NCBI RefSeq assembly: GCF_047948215.1
Contig: NC_134456.1
Coordinates: 15,842,230-15,906,229 of the forward strand
Direction of reading: 5' to 3'
Length of the DNA stretch: 64,000 bases
DNA from: Lycorma delicatula
Taxonomy: Eukaryota; Arthropoda; Insecta; Hemiptera; Fulgoridae
Positions 46,754 through 57,270 of this stretch are shown piece after piece. Made by a program: the position numbers and the translations under genes. Within the stretch, counting starts at the first letter, position 1, and the number at the start of each line of letters is the position of its first letter. The notes beneath the pieces were generated by a model. That model made no database searches. It had not been told where the DNA came from and worked only from the letters and a program-made list of their open reading frames with translations.

Positions 46754-47937
46754 GTATGTATGTTTATATCTATATGTACTTTGTTTATATTGCAAGATAT
46801 TTTTACTATCAGATACTTTAATAATTTGTTTTTTTTGTTTTGGCAAGATGAACTATTATTGAAAAAAGAAATCAGAAAATGGCTTCTCTCTCTACGTGAA
46901 ATTTTGGTTCCATTATACAGAATATTATTTTTAATAACATTCATTGATCAGTATGTAGAGTGCACGTAGTCTATTAAAAAAGTGTTCTAAAACAGAGATT
47001 TTCAAAAAATGAAGTAAAAAATAAATTCACTTTATTATAGACTAGCACTCTTTTACATATATTATCAAATATATATTACAATAAATAAAAATACTTGTAT
47101 AAAGTTTCACTATATAGCTATTTCAATTCCAGTGGAATCATCTTCAGTACTATAACATAAAGAAAATAAGAATTTTTAACATTAATAAACTATCAGTATT
47201 TTTGAAATACGGAAAGGAGAACATGTAGATCTTAGATCTAACATTTAGATCTACGCAGAAGTTACATGTGTTTTACATAAAGTAAAGTGTAAATTTCTGA
47301 AAATTTATACAAATGTTTTTATTTGTTGCAATAACTGGCAAATTAAACTCAAGAAAAAACAAATGTTATATATTACAATGTTTTGCATATTGTAGAAAGT
47401 AAAATATTTTGTATATATGTTTTTTTTTTTTTATTCTGAGATTATTACTTTTATTAATTATTATAAAAATCAAATAATTTTATAGCTAATTTCACAAACA
47501 TGTTATTTTTTTGAATATCAGAGTTATTTGTGTAAATATATGATTTTATAAAGCGTTTTTGATTCCAAAATCAAATCTACTTACAAGAAATGGAAAAGTA
47601 AGAAACCATTGTGTCTTATAAGAATAGTTATGCAGAAAAACGTATTAGAAACTTTTAACGGGTGTGAGTAAAGGCAGTAATGAATGTGGGATTATATTTT
47701 ATTTTTTATCATGTTTTCTACTGATTTTTTGAATTTTTGCATAGAAATACAAAGTCATCTAATAAATAATGAGGCTGTGCTTCTGTATCTCAGTGAAAAC
47801 AGTGGAACTGATTGAGAGCTCTTTGCCAGAGACTAGGACGTGTCTGAACTTCATTACAAATATCAACACTTTCAGCTGTTCAGTTGATTGTTACTTGTTG
47901 TTTAGTGGTGCTATGCTTTCTGTTATATTCTGGAATA

Positions 47938-48215
47938 ATGGCAGATTTAAAAGTGAAGCAACACTCGTTAGTTAAAATATTTTCTAAAATGAACAAAACA
48001 CCAACAGAATGTTTGGAAATGATTACTTAGGCTTACAGGAAGAACATCACAGTATCAAAGATTATAAATGTTCTGGACAATCTTTCACTTCAAGAACTGA
48101 AGAAAATATAGAAGAACTTCGCCAGATTGTTTAAGAAAATCACTAACTCAGTGACCAAATAAAAACTGAAACTGAAAATTGACAGAGATATTGTGTGGGA
48201 AATGTTATGTAAGGA
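47938..48215 (+). pseudogene. Mariner transposase N-terminal fragment
   Basis: The ATG at 47938 begins MADLKVKQHSLVKIFSKMNK then TPTECLEMIT, stop, AYRKN. In another frame follow SRTEENIEELRQIV and ENH. These match the N-terminal helix-turn-helix region of mariner transposases (IKF..KLGKTPTE..EM...AYG..., ...RT.ENI..+R.+V...R+L). The rest of the transposase is absent. It is a separate insertion from the mariner copies downstream, which are on the minus strand. Confidence 0.55.
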
Positions 48216-48465
48216 TCTCTCAACATAATAAAGATGTATGATGATTCTTACAGCAGACAAATAAGAATACAGCAAGGAAATTTTCTATATTTTTATTGCT
48301 CTGTAAATTCTTTGTAAATTTTATTTAAATTATGTTACAATAATTTGATGCTGACCCCGATACTTTTTTCCAAAAAAGAGTTGATTTAATAAAAACTCAA
48401 ACACATTAATAACTGATTTTAAGTATTTTCTATTTTATACTAAATAAAGTTTTAATTTTTTACAG

Positions 48466-48576
48466 ATTCGGCATGTCGATATGTTTGTAAATAGTGTAAA
48501 TACAACATTAAAACAAAAACAAGATATGGAACGATTAAGAGGTGTCATTGCTAGGATTAAAGCTTATGATGTTGTG
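48466..48576 (+). CDS. PLEKHG5: PLEKHG5-like RhoGEF, DH C-terminal helix exon
   Basis: TTTTTACAG acceptor (ends 48465) and GTGAGT donor (48577); 111 bases, 37 codons, phase 0/0. It encodes IRHVDMFVNSVNTTLKQKQD then MERLRGVIARIKAYDVV. The I..V..FV..VN......+Q.+ERL..V..RI.AY.VV pattern is the last DH helix and linker into the PH domain in PLEKHG5. Confidence 0.9.
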
Positions 48577-48739
48577 GTGAGTGTCCATTTATTTTAAATG
48601 AAATGAAATAGATAGAAGTAATATTAAACAACCGACTAGCATTTTCAATATGGCTTTACATGAATTTATAGGATATGTTACTTAAAATTTGCACCGGAGG
48701 TTAAAATTATATTTAATAATTTATAAAGAATGTAATATT

Positions 48740-49960
48740 ATGATGGATGTTCAATAATTAATGAGACAAATTGGTGTACAGAAAAAACTATTTATTCAAT
48801 GAAAATGTAACTTACACTCCTTTTCAACATAGTCCCCAGCAACATTTAGACACTAAATAAAAAAACCTTACCTTTGTGTGAGGGTTGCTGATTCCCGAAG
48901 CGAAGAAGTTACAATAATTTGTTCAGAACCAATTTGTTTGAACCATAACCATTAATTTGTTTGAACCATTTCTGTAGATTTTTTTGACTGCTTCATTGTT
49001 GAACTTCTTGCCGCGTAAAAAGTCTTTGAGTCGGCAAATGGAAATCAGACAGGGTGGTGAGGTCTGGGCCATAAAGAGGATGTGGCAACATCTCCCAACC
49101 CAACTTCTTGAATGTTTCTTCGGTTCTCTGGGCGATGTGGGGATGCGTGTTGTCATACAAGAGAATCACACCTTTTGAGAGACTGCCCTGACATTTTCGC
49201 CTTATCATGGCTCTCACTTTCTGTTGAAGCATGTTAGAATAGTACTCACTGCTCGTGGTATGTTGTTCTTCTAAATAGTCACTAAAAATTGATCCTTGTG
49301 AGTCCCTTTCTTTTTTCCTGTTTAGCCTCCGATAATTTCCGTTCAGATAATACTTAAGAGGATGATATGTATGAGTGTAAATGAAGTGTAGTGTCTCGGT
49401 TCGACCATTCCTGAGATGTGTGGTTAATTGAAACTCAATCACCAAAGAATACTGGTATCCACGATCTGGTATTCAAATCCGTGTAAAAATAACTGACTTT
49501 ACTAGGATTTGAACGCTGGAACTCTCGACTTCCAAATGCGAGTCCCAGAAGACCTTGTGAGTTCCAGTAACTTGTGAGTCCCAGAAAACTTTCAACATCA
49601 CTTTGACACATGAGTTTGAGTTTTTTTTTTAGTGGGTGAATCCAAATGTTTCCACCAATAATTTTGCCATTTGGATTTGGGCTCGAAATGGTGTATCCAT
49701 GTTTCACCATAGGTTATTATACGATCTAGAAAGAACCTTTCGCTTCAAAATGTTCTTTGAGCTCAGAACAGATGCGAATCTGGGTGTTTGTCAACTTGAG
49801 TCATCTGTCTTGGATGTTTTAATAAATCAGCTTTTTAATCGGTTGCAAAATAATGGCCATATAGTAGAAGAACATCAAATTTATGTTGTGCAGTTTGAGA
49901 CCAACTGTTATTATTACCAAAACATTGTTGGTCCTCTTGATTTGCAAACTCAATAAATAT
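48740..49960 (-). mobile_element. Mariner element 1, interrupted by a SINE
   Basis: The minus-strand transposase is visible in two halves. About 49770-49590 contains FLDRIITYGETWIHHFEPKS, WWKHLDSPTKKKLKLMCQSD (D1 region, normally TGDETW..HF.PE; the catalytic Asp is now Gly) and VMLKVFWDSQG. After the SINE, about 49300-48990 contains GSIFSDYLEEQHTTSSEYYS, VILLYDNTHPHIA (second Asp kept) and HPLYGPDLTTLSDFHL (third Asp kept). The outer left end near 48750 (TTCAATAATTAATGAGACAA) looks like a TIR, but no matching right TIR was found, so the 5' end is probably lost. Confidence 0.75.
49307..49570 (-). mobile_element. tRNA-derived SINE, family 1, inside mariner 1
   Basis: Minus-strand copy. The tail GGCTAAACAGGAAAAAAGAA is at about 49325-49307, and the body includes AACCACACATCTCAGGAATG and TTTTTACACGGATTTGAATA. 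Box B GTTCAAATCC lies near 49515-49506. The box A region is missing or rearranged. CTTGTGAGTCCC at 49295-49306 and again at 49571-49582 is the target duplication. Removing one copy plus the SINE makes the mariner frame continuous across the junction (KVFWDSQG-SIFSDYLEEQ). Confidence 0.8.
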
Positions 49961-50511
49961 ATTTTCATAGATGTTTCAAGGTTTCATTGTTTCCAGCAAA
50001 ATTCACATTATACCCCCCCACCTTCAGATATTTGGTCAACATTGTTGATCTAAAGTTGAACTAAAAAAAACTTTCTTAAATTTTCTTAGGAACATTGAGA
50101 ATTTATTTCAGCTAAGGAGTGATCTGTCATGTTTTTCCATGTTTTGTATTTTTTCTGTGTCATAATTCATGGTACCTGAGCACAGTCTTTCAATAGGCAA
50201 ATTGATCAGAACTGTGATCAACTCTTTCTTCTAGAATCCCAACCTTATCATCAGTGCTTTTTGAGTGCTGAGATTGTCTTGTTTATTCAATTCATTGATT
50301 TAAATTTGATGTTTTGATTCTTTCATTAAAACTGATGTTCCATTACAGAATTCATTCAATATGTTCACATAAATGGTTCACATTTATAACCTTTCTTTTT
50401 TTGATGATTACTTTGTTAATGATTTTCTTGTGAGTTTTAATGCAAGTTTTTTTTTAATGGTTTAAAGTTTAATCACTGATATTATTATTTTGATAATTAT
50501 TAATTGATATA

Positions 50512-51804
50512 TGAGTCTGTAAATAAAGTAATGAGACTGGTTCAGAAAAAGTTTTATTTATAATCCAATTATACATGGACTCTGTCACCTTTGAAATAGT
50601 TCCCTTGGGAAGCCATGCAACGCTTCAGTTTTCCCACTCTTCATAACAATGTTGGAACTCAGAAACTGGAATATCCTACAGATGGTCGGTTACATTTTTT
50701 TTTGTATGTTTTCTACTGTTCCAAAATGGTGTCCTTTGAGATGTTTTTTTTAAAGTCGAGAACAGGAAAAAGTTGCAGGGACTCAGTTCAGGTGAATAAG
50801 GTGATTGAGGAACTACAGGGATGTTTTTATTTGCCAAAAACTCATTAATTGAGAGTGCAGTGTTACAATGTGCGCTGTCATGATGCAGCATCCAGTTATC
50901 TGTGATTGCTAGTTTTATGTAGGAAACTTTTTTGCAGTCTTTCAAGAATTTCTTGGTAAACATACTGATCTACAGTCTGTCCTGTTGGCAGAAACTCCTT
51001 ATGGACAATGCCATTACTAATAAAGTAACAGATTAATATGGTTTTGATTTGCTCAGTGATTGATTTTTTTAGGACATAGTGAGTTTGAAGTTTGCCACTC
51101 CTTAGTCTGGCGTTTTGTTTTTGGGTCATACTCAAATATCCAAGATTCATCACTGCTAATAACATTTTTTAGAAAATCAGGATCAGTTTCAATTTGCCCT
51201 AGAAAATTGCGACACACTTCTACCCTGTTGCTTTTCTTTTTAACTTTTGGGACCAATTTTGCACAAACTTTTTTCATGTCCAATTCGTTTGACCAAATTT
51301 GATGGACTGTGGTACGGTTCAAATTCAGTTGTTCTGCAGTCAATCTGACAGTTACTCGCTGGTCGTACCGTATCAAGTCTCTGATTCGCTCAACATTGTC
51401 TTCACTTTTTAACTGTCTTCCAGAGAATGGATCGTCTACAAATGATTCCTGGACATCTGAAAATGCTTTAAACCATCTAAAAACTTGGGCTCATGACAGA
51501 ACGTCATCTCTATGTGCCCTTTCAATTTTGAAAAAGTTTCAGTAGCATTCTCACTGAGTTTAACACAAAACTTGATTGTACAACGTTACTCATAATTAGT
51601 ATCATTCATTTTTGTAATGCATAACAAAAACTCGTTTCACTAAAAGTTTTTTTTATGTCTCATGTGACAACAATAGACTAAAAATATTAATACCTAATAT
51701 AAATCAGCTGTTCATATAACCAACCATATGTTTATTAGTAACTTTACAGTGTTGCCACTTTGGCTGCCAAAAAAAAAGTCTCATTACTTTATTTACAGAC
51801 CTCG
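50512..51804 (-). mobile_element. Mariner element 2, near full length with TIRs
   Basis: A 24-bp inverted repeat (core CTGTAAATAAAGTAATGAGA at 50517-50536 and its exact complement at the right end) bounds 1293 bp, flanked by TA at 50510-50511 and 51805-51806. The minus-strand transposase includes KFCVKLSENATETF (N-terminal helix-turn-helix), RLTAEQLNLNRTTVHQIW, SSDESWIFEYDPKTKRQ (first Asp present), GIVHKEFLPTGQTVDQYVY, NWMLHHDSAHCNTALS (second Asp present) and VVPQSPYSPELSPCNFFLF. In the last motif the catalytic third Asp (normally CDFF) is Asn. Stops and frameshifts near 50950 and 51110 also break it. Confidence 0.9.
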
Positions 51805-51945
51805 TATACTGAATAAATTAAATATCAAAATGTTTGTCTTTTTCTTATAATATACATTGCTATTATGTAATAGATTCTTTTATTCTGTTTAATACTTTTC
51901 AAAGTATAATTTTATAAATTGAAATATATGATTGATGTTTTATAG

Positions 51946-52098
51946 GAATCAAAGGATGAGGATGAGGATTTGGAACGTCTCGTAAGAAGTTATAATGAAC
52001 TTGATTTAACTTGTCCTATGCCTGGGTGTTGTAATTCTCAGCGACGTCATTTACTCCTGGAATCTGATCTCCGTTTAAAGGATAGTAATACTTCAAAG
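51946..52098 (+). CDS. PLEKHG5: PLEKHG5-like RhoGEF, DH-PH linker exon
   Basis: TTTATAG acceptor (ends 51945) and a weak GTTTGA donor (52099); 153 bases, 51 codons, phase 0/0. It encodes ESKDEDEDLERLVRSYNELD, LTCPMPGCCNSQRRHLLLES and DLRLKDSNTSK. It corresponds to [20 protein letters not shown]...P...RQLLLEGSLRMKEG of vertebrate PLEKHG5, the start of the PH domain (LL.EG.LR+K). The non-consensus donor is worth noting but the next exon joins in frame. Confidence 0.85.
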
Positions 52099-52339
52099 GT
52101 TTGATACTTATTTCTTCCTATAAAACTTTAATTTAATTTTTATTACATTTCTGTATTTATTATGGATATATAAAAAAAAATAATACGTTTATTTTAATTA
52201 ATATTTATTATTTCAGTTAGAAATATTATGGAAAAATTTTTCTATGTTAGCAATGATCACCGTCGTTGAAAACAGTAGTAATGCCAGATGTAACATAATT
52301 AATTAATGGATTATCCTTTACTAGAAAAATGCTCAAAAT

Positions 52340-53006
52340 TGCCTCAAAGTGCAAATTGTACCTAAAAAATCATGTTTAAAGATTATGAAAGTATTTCAGA
52401 AACATGTGTATATATATATAATTTCTATAACGTTCAAGAAATCTAGTTCTGAAGGATCTGTTTGGTTTTCCTACATAAATACCATCACAATGATTACATT
52501 TAATTTTATAAATTCCACACAGATTTTTTTTTTTTTAAATATACATTTAGGTGGTTATTAGGTTTGTTTGCTGGTTTAAATATTTCTATTGTAAGTGGTA
52601 GTAATGTTTTCACTAATATTATTAGTGTATAAATATTTTATGTATATGTTTTCACTCTTTTGTGTCTTATTATGTATTGGTTGTAAGGTAGTTAATTTGT
52701 TATTGTGTCGGATAGTTGTTTTTTGAATTATTATAATTTTTTTAATAAAGATGATGTAAAATTAAACATATTAGAAAAATATCACATGTATAAATACAAA
52801 CAAAATTTTAATTTGATAAACCATCAGACAGTGTTAGTGGGAGACGGTTTTATAAAAACTGTAACAGATAAACAACACTCATACAATAAATTAATACACA
52901 AAATTTTCATCATTAAGTATTTTTATTATACAATAACAGAATTATTTCAATCATGACTGATAATGCGGGATTCCACAAAAGTACTTTCATGAAAAATTAA
53001 GGTAAG
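52340..53006. mobile_element. Penelope-like element fragments 3, opposed orientations
   Basis: About 52515-52430 on the minus strand reads GIYKIKCNHCDGIYVGK and RSFRTRFLE, the GIY-YIG core. About 52745-52850 on the plus strand reads KLNILEKYHMYKYKQNFNLI then NHQTVLVGD, which resembles the C-terminal tail after the GIY-YIG domain. About 52954-53006 on the plus strand contains CATGACTGATAATGCGGGAT...GAAAGTACTTTCATGA, the same terminal segment seen in Penelope element 2. Pieces in both orientations show rearrangement or two insertions. Confidence 0.55.
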
Positions 53007-53239
53007 ACATTTCTTATCAATATTCTGTACCAGCTAGATTATTTTAATAGAATTTTAAATATAATTTAATAGTACAGAGGAGTAATATTAATCTTAAAAA
53101 AAAAGATTAATTTCAGTAAAATAACATATATATATTTTTTTCTTTCTTTCTTTTGAATAATCAAATAATTCATTAACATATTGATCACTGTATTAATAAT
53201 TATTGTGTTTCGGTGGATTTTATTTCATATAATATATTT

Positions 53240-54620
53240 AGAGTGTATTACGAAGTTCCTCCGGGACTTTCAACGTATTCTACTTTTAGAAATAATGGAA
53301 AAAGTTCATATAAAGATATGTCCTAAAATGCTTCGTTTGTGAGTTACAGCTAGTGAAATATTTTGCTCGGATTTCAGCTACCCTGGTGAAATGAGGTCAT
53401 ACTGAAATCTTTAGAACTTTAATTAAGGAGCAGAATTAGTGATTTATTATAGTTTTTGACCTGAAAAATAAAATACAATATATCTCAGAACCATATCTGC
53501 AGTATTTTTTGAGAACTGTGGGGTTAAAGCCAATAGATTGGAGTAAAAACCTTTTTTTTTATTTTTTATGTACAATAATTTTGTTAAATTGGTAATAAAT
53601 ACATAAAACTTTTAAACAAAACTTGTAGAGAATTTAGTGGACAATTAATTCCTCATGAGAATGTATATTTGTTTTGAATACAATATTTTTATCCATCCCC
53701 AGATGCAAAAATCTAAAGGTGTTAGATCAAGGAATCTTGGTGGGCAGGAATGTGGACCTCCACGACCGATCCATTTCTCAGGGAAATGATTTAAGTGAGT
53801 GCAAATGGCACAAGAGAAGTGGGGAGGCACACCATCATGCTGGAAATATATTTTGAATCTCAGTGCAATTCTTCTTAAAGAAAGTGCAAGTAGGCCTCAG
53901 TATTTAAGCAGCCAGGTAATTTGAATGTACTTAACAGCTGATTGTGAAGAAGGCCGCACCATATACTGAGACTAAATCAGTGTTGAAATTTCCCTTCTAC
54001 CATTTCATGAGGACTTATCTTTTGCCCATGAATGCTCATTGTGTAAGTTATTGATGCCAGCTTGAGTTAAATTTGCCTTTGGTAAGCAAAATATACTTAT
54101 AGAGTTGTCGATTTGTATTCCACCAGTTGCCGAACTCCAAGGGAAGCAGACTATCTCCTGGGTGTTGGTGTTGAAGTGGCTGTTTATGATAAGAATAAAA
54201 CTTATTGTTTAAGTGTCTATAGAAAGTGAAACTCTGATCCGCTTAAAAAGACGTGTACTGATGCCTGGACTGTGCTGAACTGCATCGATAATAATTTCAT
54301 CAATATTAGCATTGTGTTGGACAATATTAGCATTGTGCTGGTATGAAAGAGGTAGTGAACCTCTTTCCTGAAGATTGTGAAAAGTCATGGTAATTACTTT
54401 GTGATCTGGAATCCTGCAATTCAGAAAATGTATTTCATATTCTACTGCAGCAGTTGTAGCATTACCATTATATACACCCAAAATGAATACCATATCAGTG
54501 TATTCCTTTGTTGTAAATATGTACAGCTAAAGAAATTTGGGATTTGCATAGAGGAGAGACATAAGCCCTTGTTTACTTATCGCAAGTTCCTCATCATCGG
54601 ATGAGTATTTATAAGAAGTG
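53240..54620 (-). mobile_element. IS630-type transposon, decayed near full-length transposase
   Basis: Minus strand. The N-terminal frame at 54493-54209 starts MVFILGVYNGNATTAAVEYE then CRIPDHKVITMTFHNLQERG, a helix-turn-helix region (compare MV..YG...GNA..A...Y...FPNR..P....F....+L.E.GS). The middle is poorly kept. About 53835-53650 reads GVPPHFSCAICTHLNHFPEK, WIGRGGP and FLDLTPLDFCIWGWIK, the segment containing the third catalytic Asp (PLDF kept). The 3' untranslated part near 53255-53340 (TTCCTCCGGGACTTTCAACG) is distinctive. An 18-20 bp tandem duplication (AATATTAGCATTGTG, twice) lies at about 54302-54340. Confidence 0.7.
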
Positions 54621-54861
54621 TTTTAATGTTTAATCTGGTAGACTAATAAATGAATTTGCGAGCAGATTGATAGTTTGAACATCGGTGATGTTAAAAGATG
54701 TAAAGTTTTTTGTAAGAAATTATTAATAAAAAGATATGATGTATCTTAAATGTAAAAACTATGACATTATGGTTGTTAATTTTAGTAATTGCACTCGTAT
54801 TGTAATTTTGTAAAGCATTTAGTAAACAATTTATTATGGAACATTGTAGGGTTCTTTTTGG

Positions 54862-55098
54862 GAATCTAACAGCCACTTTTTTTAATTTTTTCTTCCAAAT
54901 CAGCGGGTATTTGGAGGTATTTGCAGAGAAATTATAAATATAATCTAACCAAACTTAGCCTACGCTCACTAGACTTGACCAGGGAGCAAATGAAGCATAG
55001 GTTAAGTCTGGTTAGATTATATTTATAATTTCTCTGCAAATACCTCCAAATACCTATTTATTTAGAAGAAAAGATTGAAAAAAGTGGCTCTCAGATTC
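54862..55098. mobile_element. Foldback element, arms about 100 bp
   Basis: The left arm 54862-54964 and the right arm about 54996-55098 are inverted copies. They share GGTATTTGGAGGTATTTGCA, GAGAAATTATAAATATAATC and the outer AGCCACTTTTTT. The loop is about 30 bp. The arm ends AACCTA(T/C)GC plus CTCACT and TTGACC match the core of MITE family A, though the outer ends differ. It is non-coding. Confidence 0.8.
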
Positions 55099-55814
55099 TG
55101 AAAAAGTGTAGTCATGTTTGCAATATTGGGTTGATTTTAACACAGAGGGGTATTTTGGGTAGTTCTATAGATTGATAAACAGATTTAGTGTTTACTTTTA
55201 CATACAGGTTATTTTTGAGCAGTCTTTATTTTTTTATATTATATTTAAGTTTAGTTTTAACTTTGTAAGGTAACTATATAATGATTTTGGATTTTTGTTT
55301 TAAGAGTCTAGAATTAGATTTGAGGTTGAAAATTTAATTTAAAATTGAAATAAAAAATTTGATTAAATTAGAGAATTTTTCCAAAATAAGCAATCTTTAT
55401 ATTTGTAAGGTAAATTGATAACATGTATTTTTAAGCGATTTTTATTTTTGTATATAATATTTATGTTTGATTTTGACTAAGCAGTTTTATATTTTGTATA
55501 TTTGTAAATTAACTCATAACAGATGTATATTTTATTTTAAATGTATTTAAACTGGTCAGATGGAAGAGGGAAACGTATAATTTCAATCTTGCCAGTTAAT
55601 AAATAAATCAGTCTCTTTCTCCCTCTCTCTCAATCTATCTTTACATTCATATCATATAGTAGTTGTTCCTGGTCAGTGAAGATATTTCCTTCATTTAAAC
55701 TTTTAACTGATTGCTATGTAAAAACTTATAAAACACATCCTTTTTTGGGATATAAGCAATAACCTAATGATGCAGTGATTTTTAATATTAGAATTACTTC
55801 TTAAATTTAAACTT

Positions 55815-56050
55815 AACTCATCTGATTGGTCTAGTAGTAAAAATCATTGTTGTAAATCAACAGTTTTATGGCTGATTTTTAATGACAAACTTACTTTCAA
55901 GGACAAATCCTTGTAAAAGTAAGTTACTTTCATATGGATTTGAATACTAAACGGTAGATACCAGTATACTTTAGTGGTTGGAGTTGATTAACCACACGTC
56001 TAAGGAATAGTCAGCCTTGAGCCCATACAACTCCATTTATACATCATACA
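55815..56050 (+). mobile_element. tRNA-derived SINE, family 1, diverged copy
   Basis: Box A-like TGGTCTAGTAGT near 55827 is followed by a diverged middle. The 3' half ATGGATTTGAATACTAAACG, ATACCAGTATACTTTAGTGG and TTAACCACACGTCTAAGGAA matches the other family 1 copies. The tail is lost. It is probably the oldest copy in the window or a different subfamily. Confidence 0.6.
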
Positions 56051-56269
56051 TATTGGTAGAATTTAGAGCTAGTGTGGACTTTATTTTTGATGAGATTGTA
56101 GATGATGAAATGAAGCAACACTATGTTCTTCTTGAATCGTTATATTTAATTTCTTGTCACCCTAAATTTTTTATTGAATTACAATAGTTACATTAAACTT
56201 AAGAATGTATCACACTTTAGTCATAATTGAACTTGAACATTATCAAGAAACTATGAGTCCCCTTAAACT

Positions 56270-56420
56270 GAAATGAAAACATGACCGCACTGCGCGGGAT
56301 TCTGACGTAGAATGATCGTACGAGCTTAACTCACCAGTGAGCTCTAGCAGCCACTAGATTGCAGCACTAGATAGCTCGACGTGGAACGGAACATATATTC
56401 TCATCTAATTGGGTGATGGA
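56270..56420. repeat. Short GC-richer unclassified patch
   Basis: Contains ACTGCGCGGGATTCTGACGT and CAGCACTAGATAGCTCGACG. It contrasts with the AT-rich intron. No motif or copy was recognised in this window. Confidence 0.3.
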
Positions 56421-56644
56421 ATTGCTTATTGTTCACAAGCTGGACAAATTTCAATGTACGCATTAGGAGTAAAAAAAAAAATTAACCTAAAAGTATTTTA
56501 TCAATGTAAATACTAGCGTAACTATACTAACTACTTTTATATTATATGCTTTTATTACTTATTCTTACAATTCCATAAAATTTCACTAATTATAAGTTTT
56601 TAACTTATAATTTAACTTAAAGTCAAATTTAACTTTTTTTTCAG

Positions 56645-56872
56645 ATTGATGTACACTGTTTCTTGTTTACCGATATGTTACTCATCTGCAAACCAGCAAC
56701 ACGGAGATCTGAAGGCAAAGTTCGAGTTCTAAGACAACCATTTTTAGTAGAAAGATTGGTAGTACAGGAATTATCAAGAGAACATCCTACTCTAGCTTTA
56801 GTTTATTTGACTGTATACAGAGTACCCTGTGCTGCTTTCCTTTTAATGAGTTCTGATACTAAGTTGATTAAG
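56645..56872 (+). CDS. PLEKHG5: PLEKHG5-like RhoGEF, PH domain exon
   Basis: TTTTTTTCAG acceptor (ends 56644) and GTATAA donor (56873); 228 bases, 76 codons, phase 0/0. It encodes IDVHCFLFTDMLLICKPATR, KVRVLRQPFLVERLVVQELS, PTLALVYLTVYRVPCAAFLL and MSSDTKLIK. The CFLFTDMLLI strand is the hallmark of PH domains following DH domains, and the order matches MDVYCFLFTDLLLVTK...IRPPLLVDKIV of vertebrate PLEKHG5. The C-terminal PH helix (W....I..AQ) should come from the next exon, which I could not find in the remaining 7 kb. Confidence 0.9.
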
Positions 56873-57270
56873 GTATAAAATTTACTTATTAAGATAACAA
56901 TGAAATGTAATTTATTCATTTCAGTTATTTTTTAACTGCTATTGAATAAGTTTTTTGAACACGTTTTATAAGATAAAATGTAATATTAAAAGTAAGAAAT
57001 AACACGTGATATAATTGATCTGAATTCTTTCATCAAGAATCATCCATCCATCCATAAATATAAATATGGTTTTAATGTTGTATGAATCAAAGTTGTATGG
57101 ATACTACATAACAAAAAAAAAAACAATTATTATCTCTGACAAATTGGGGAAACCAATTCAATCTTTTACTCTGGAATTTATGTTAACATAATTTACAGTA
57201 TGTGTATTTAACCAACACAAACCTATAAACTAAAATAAATTAATTTATTTTCATATTTTTCATATTCAGG

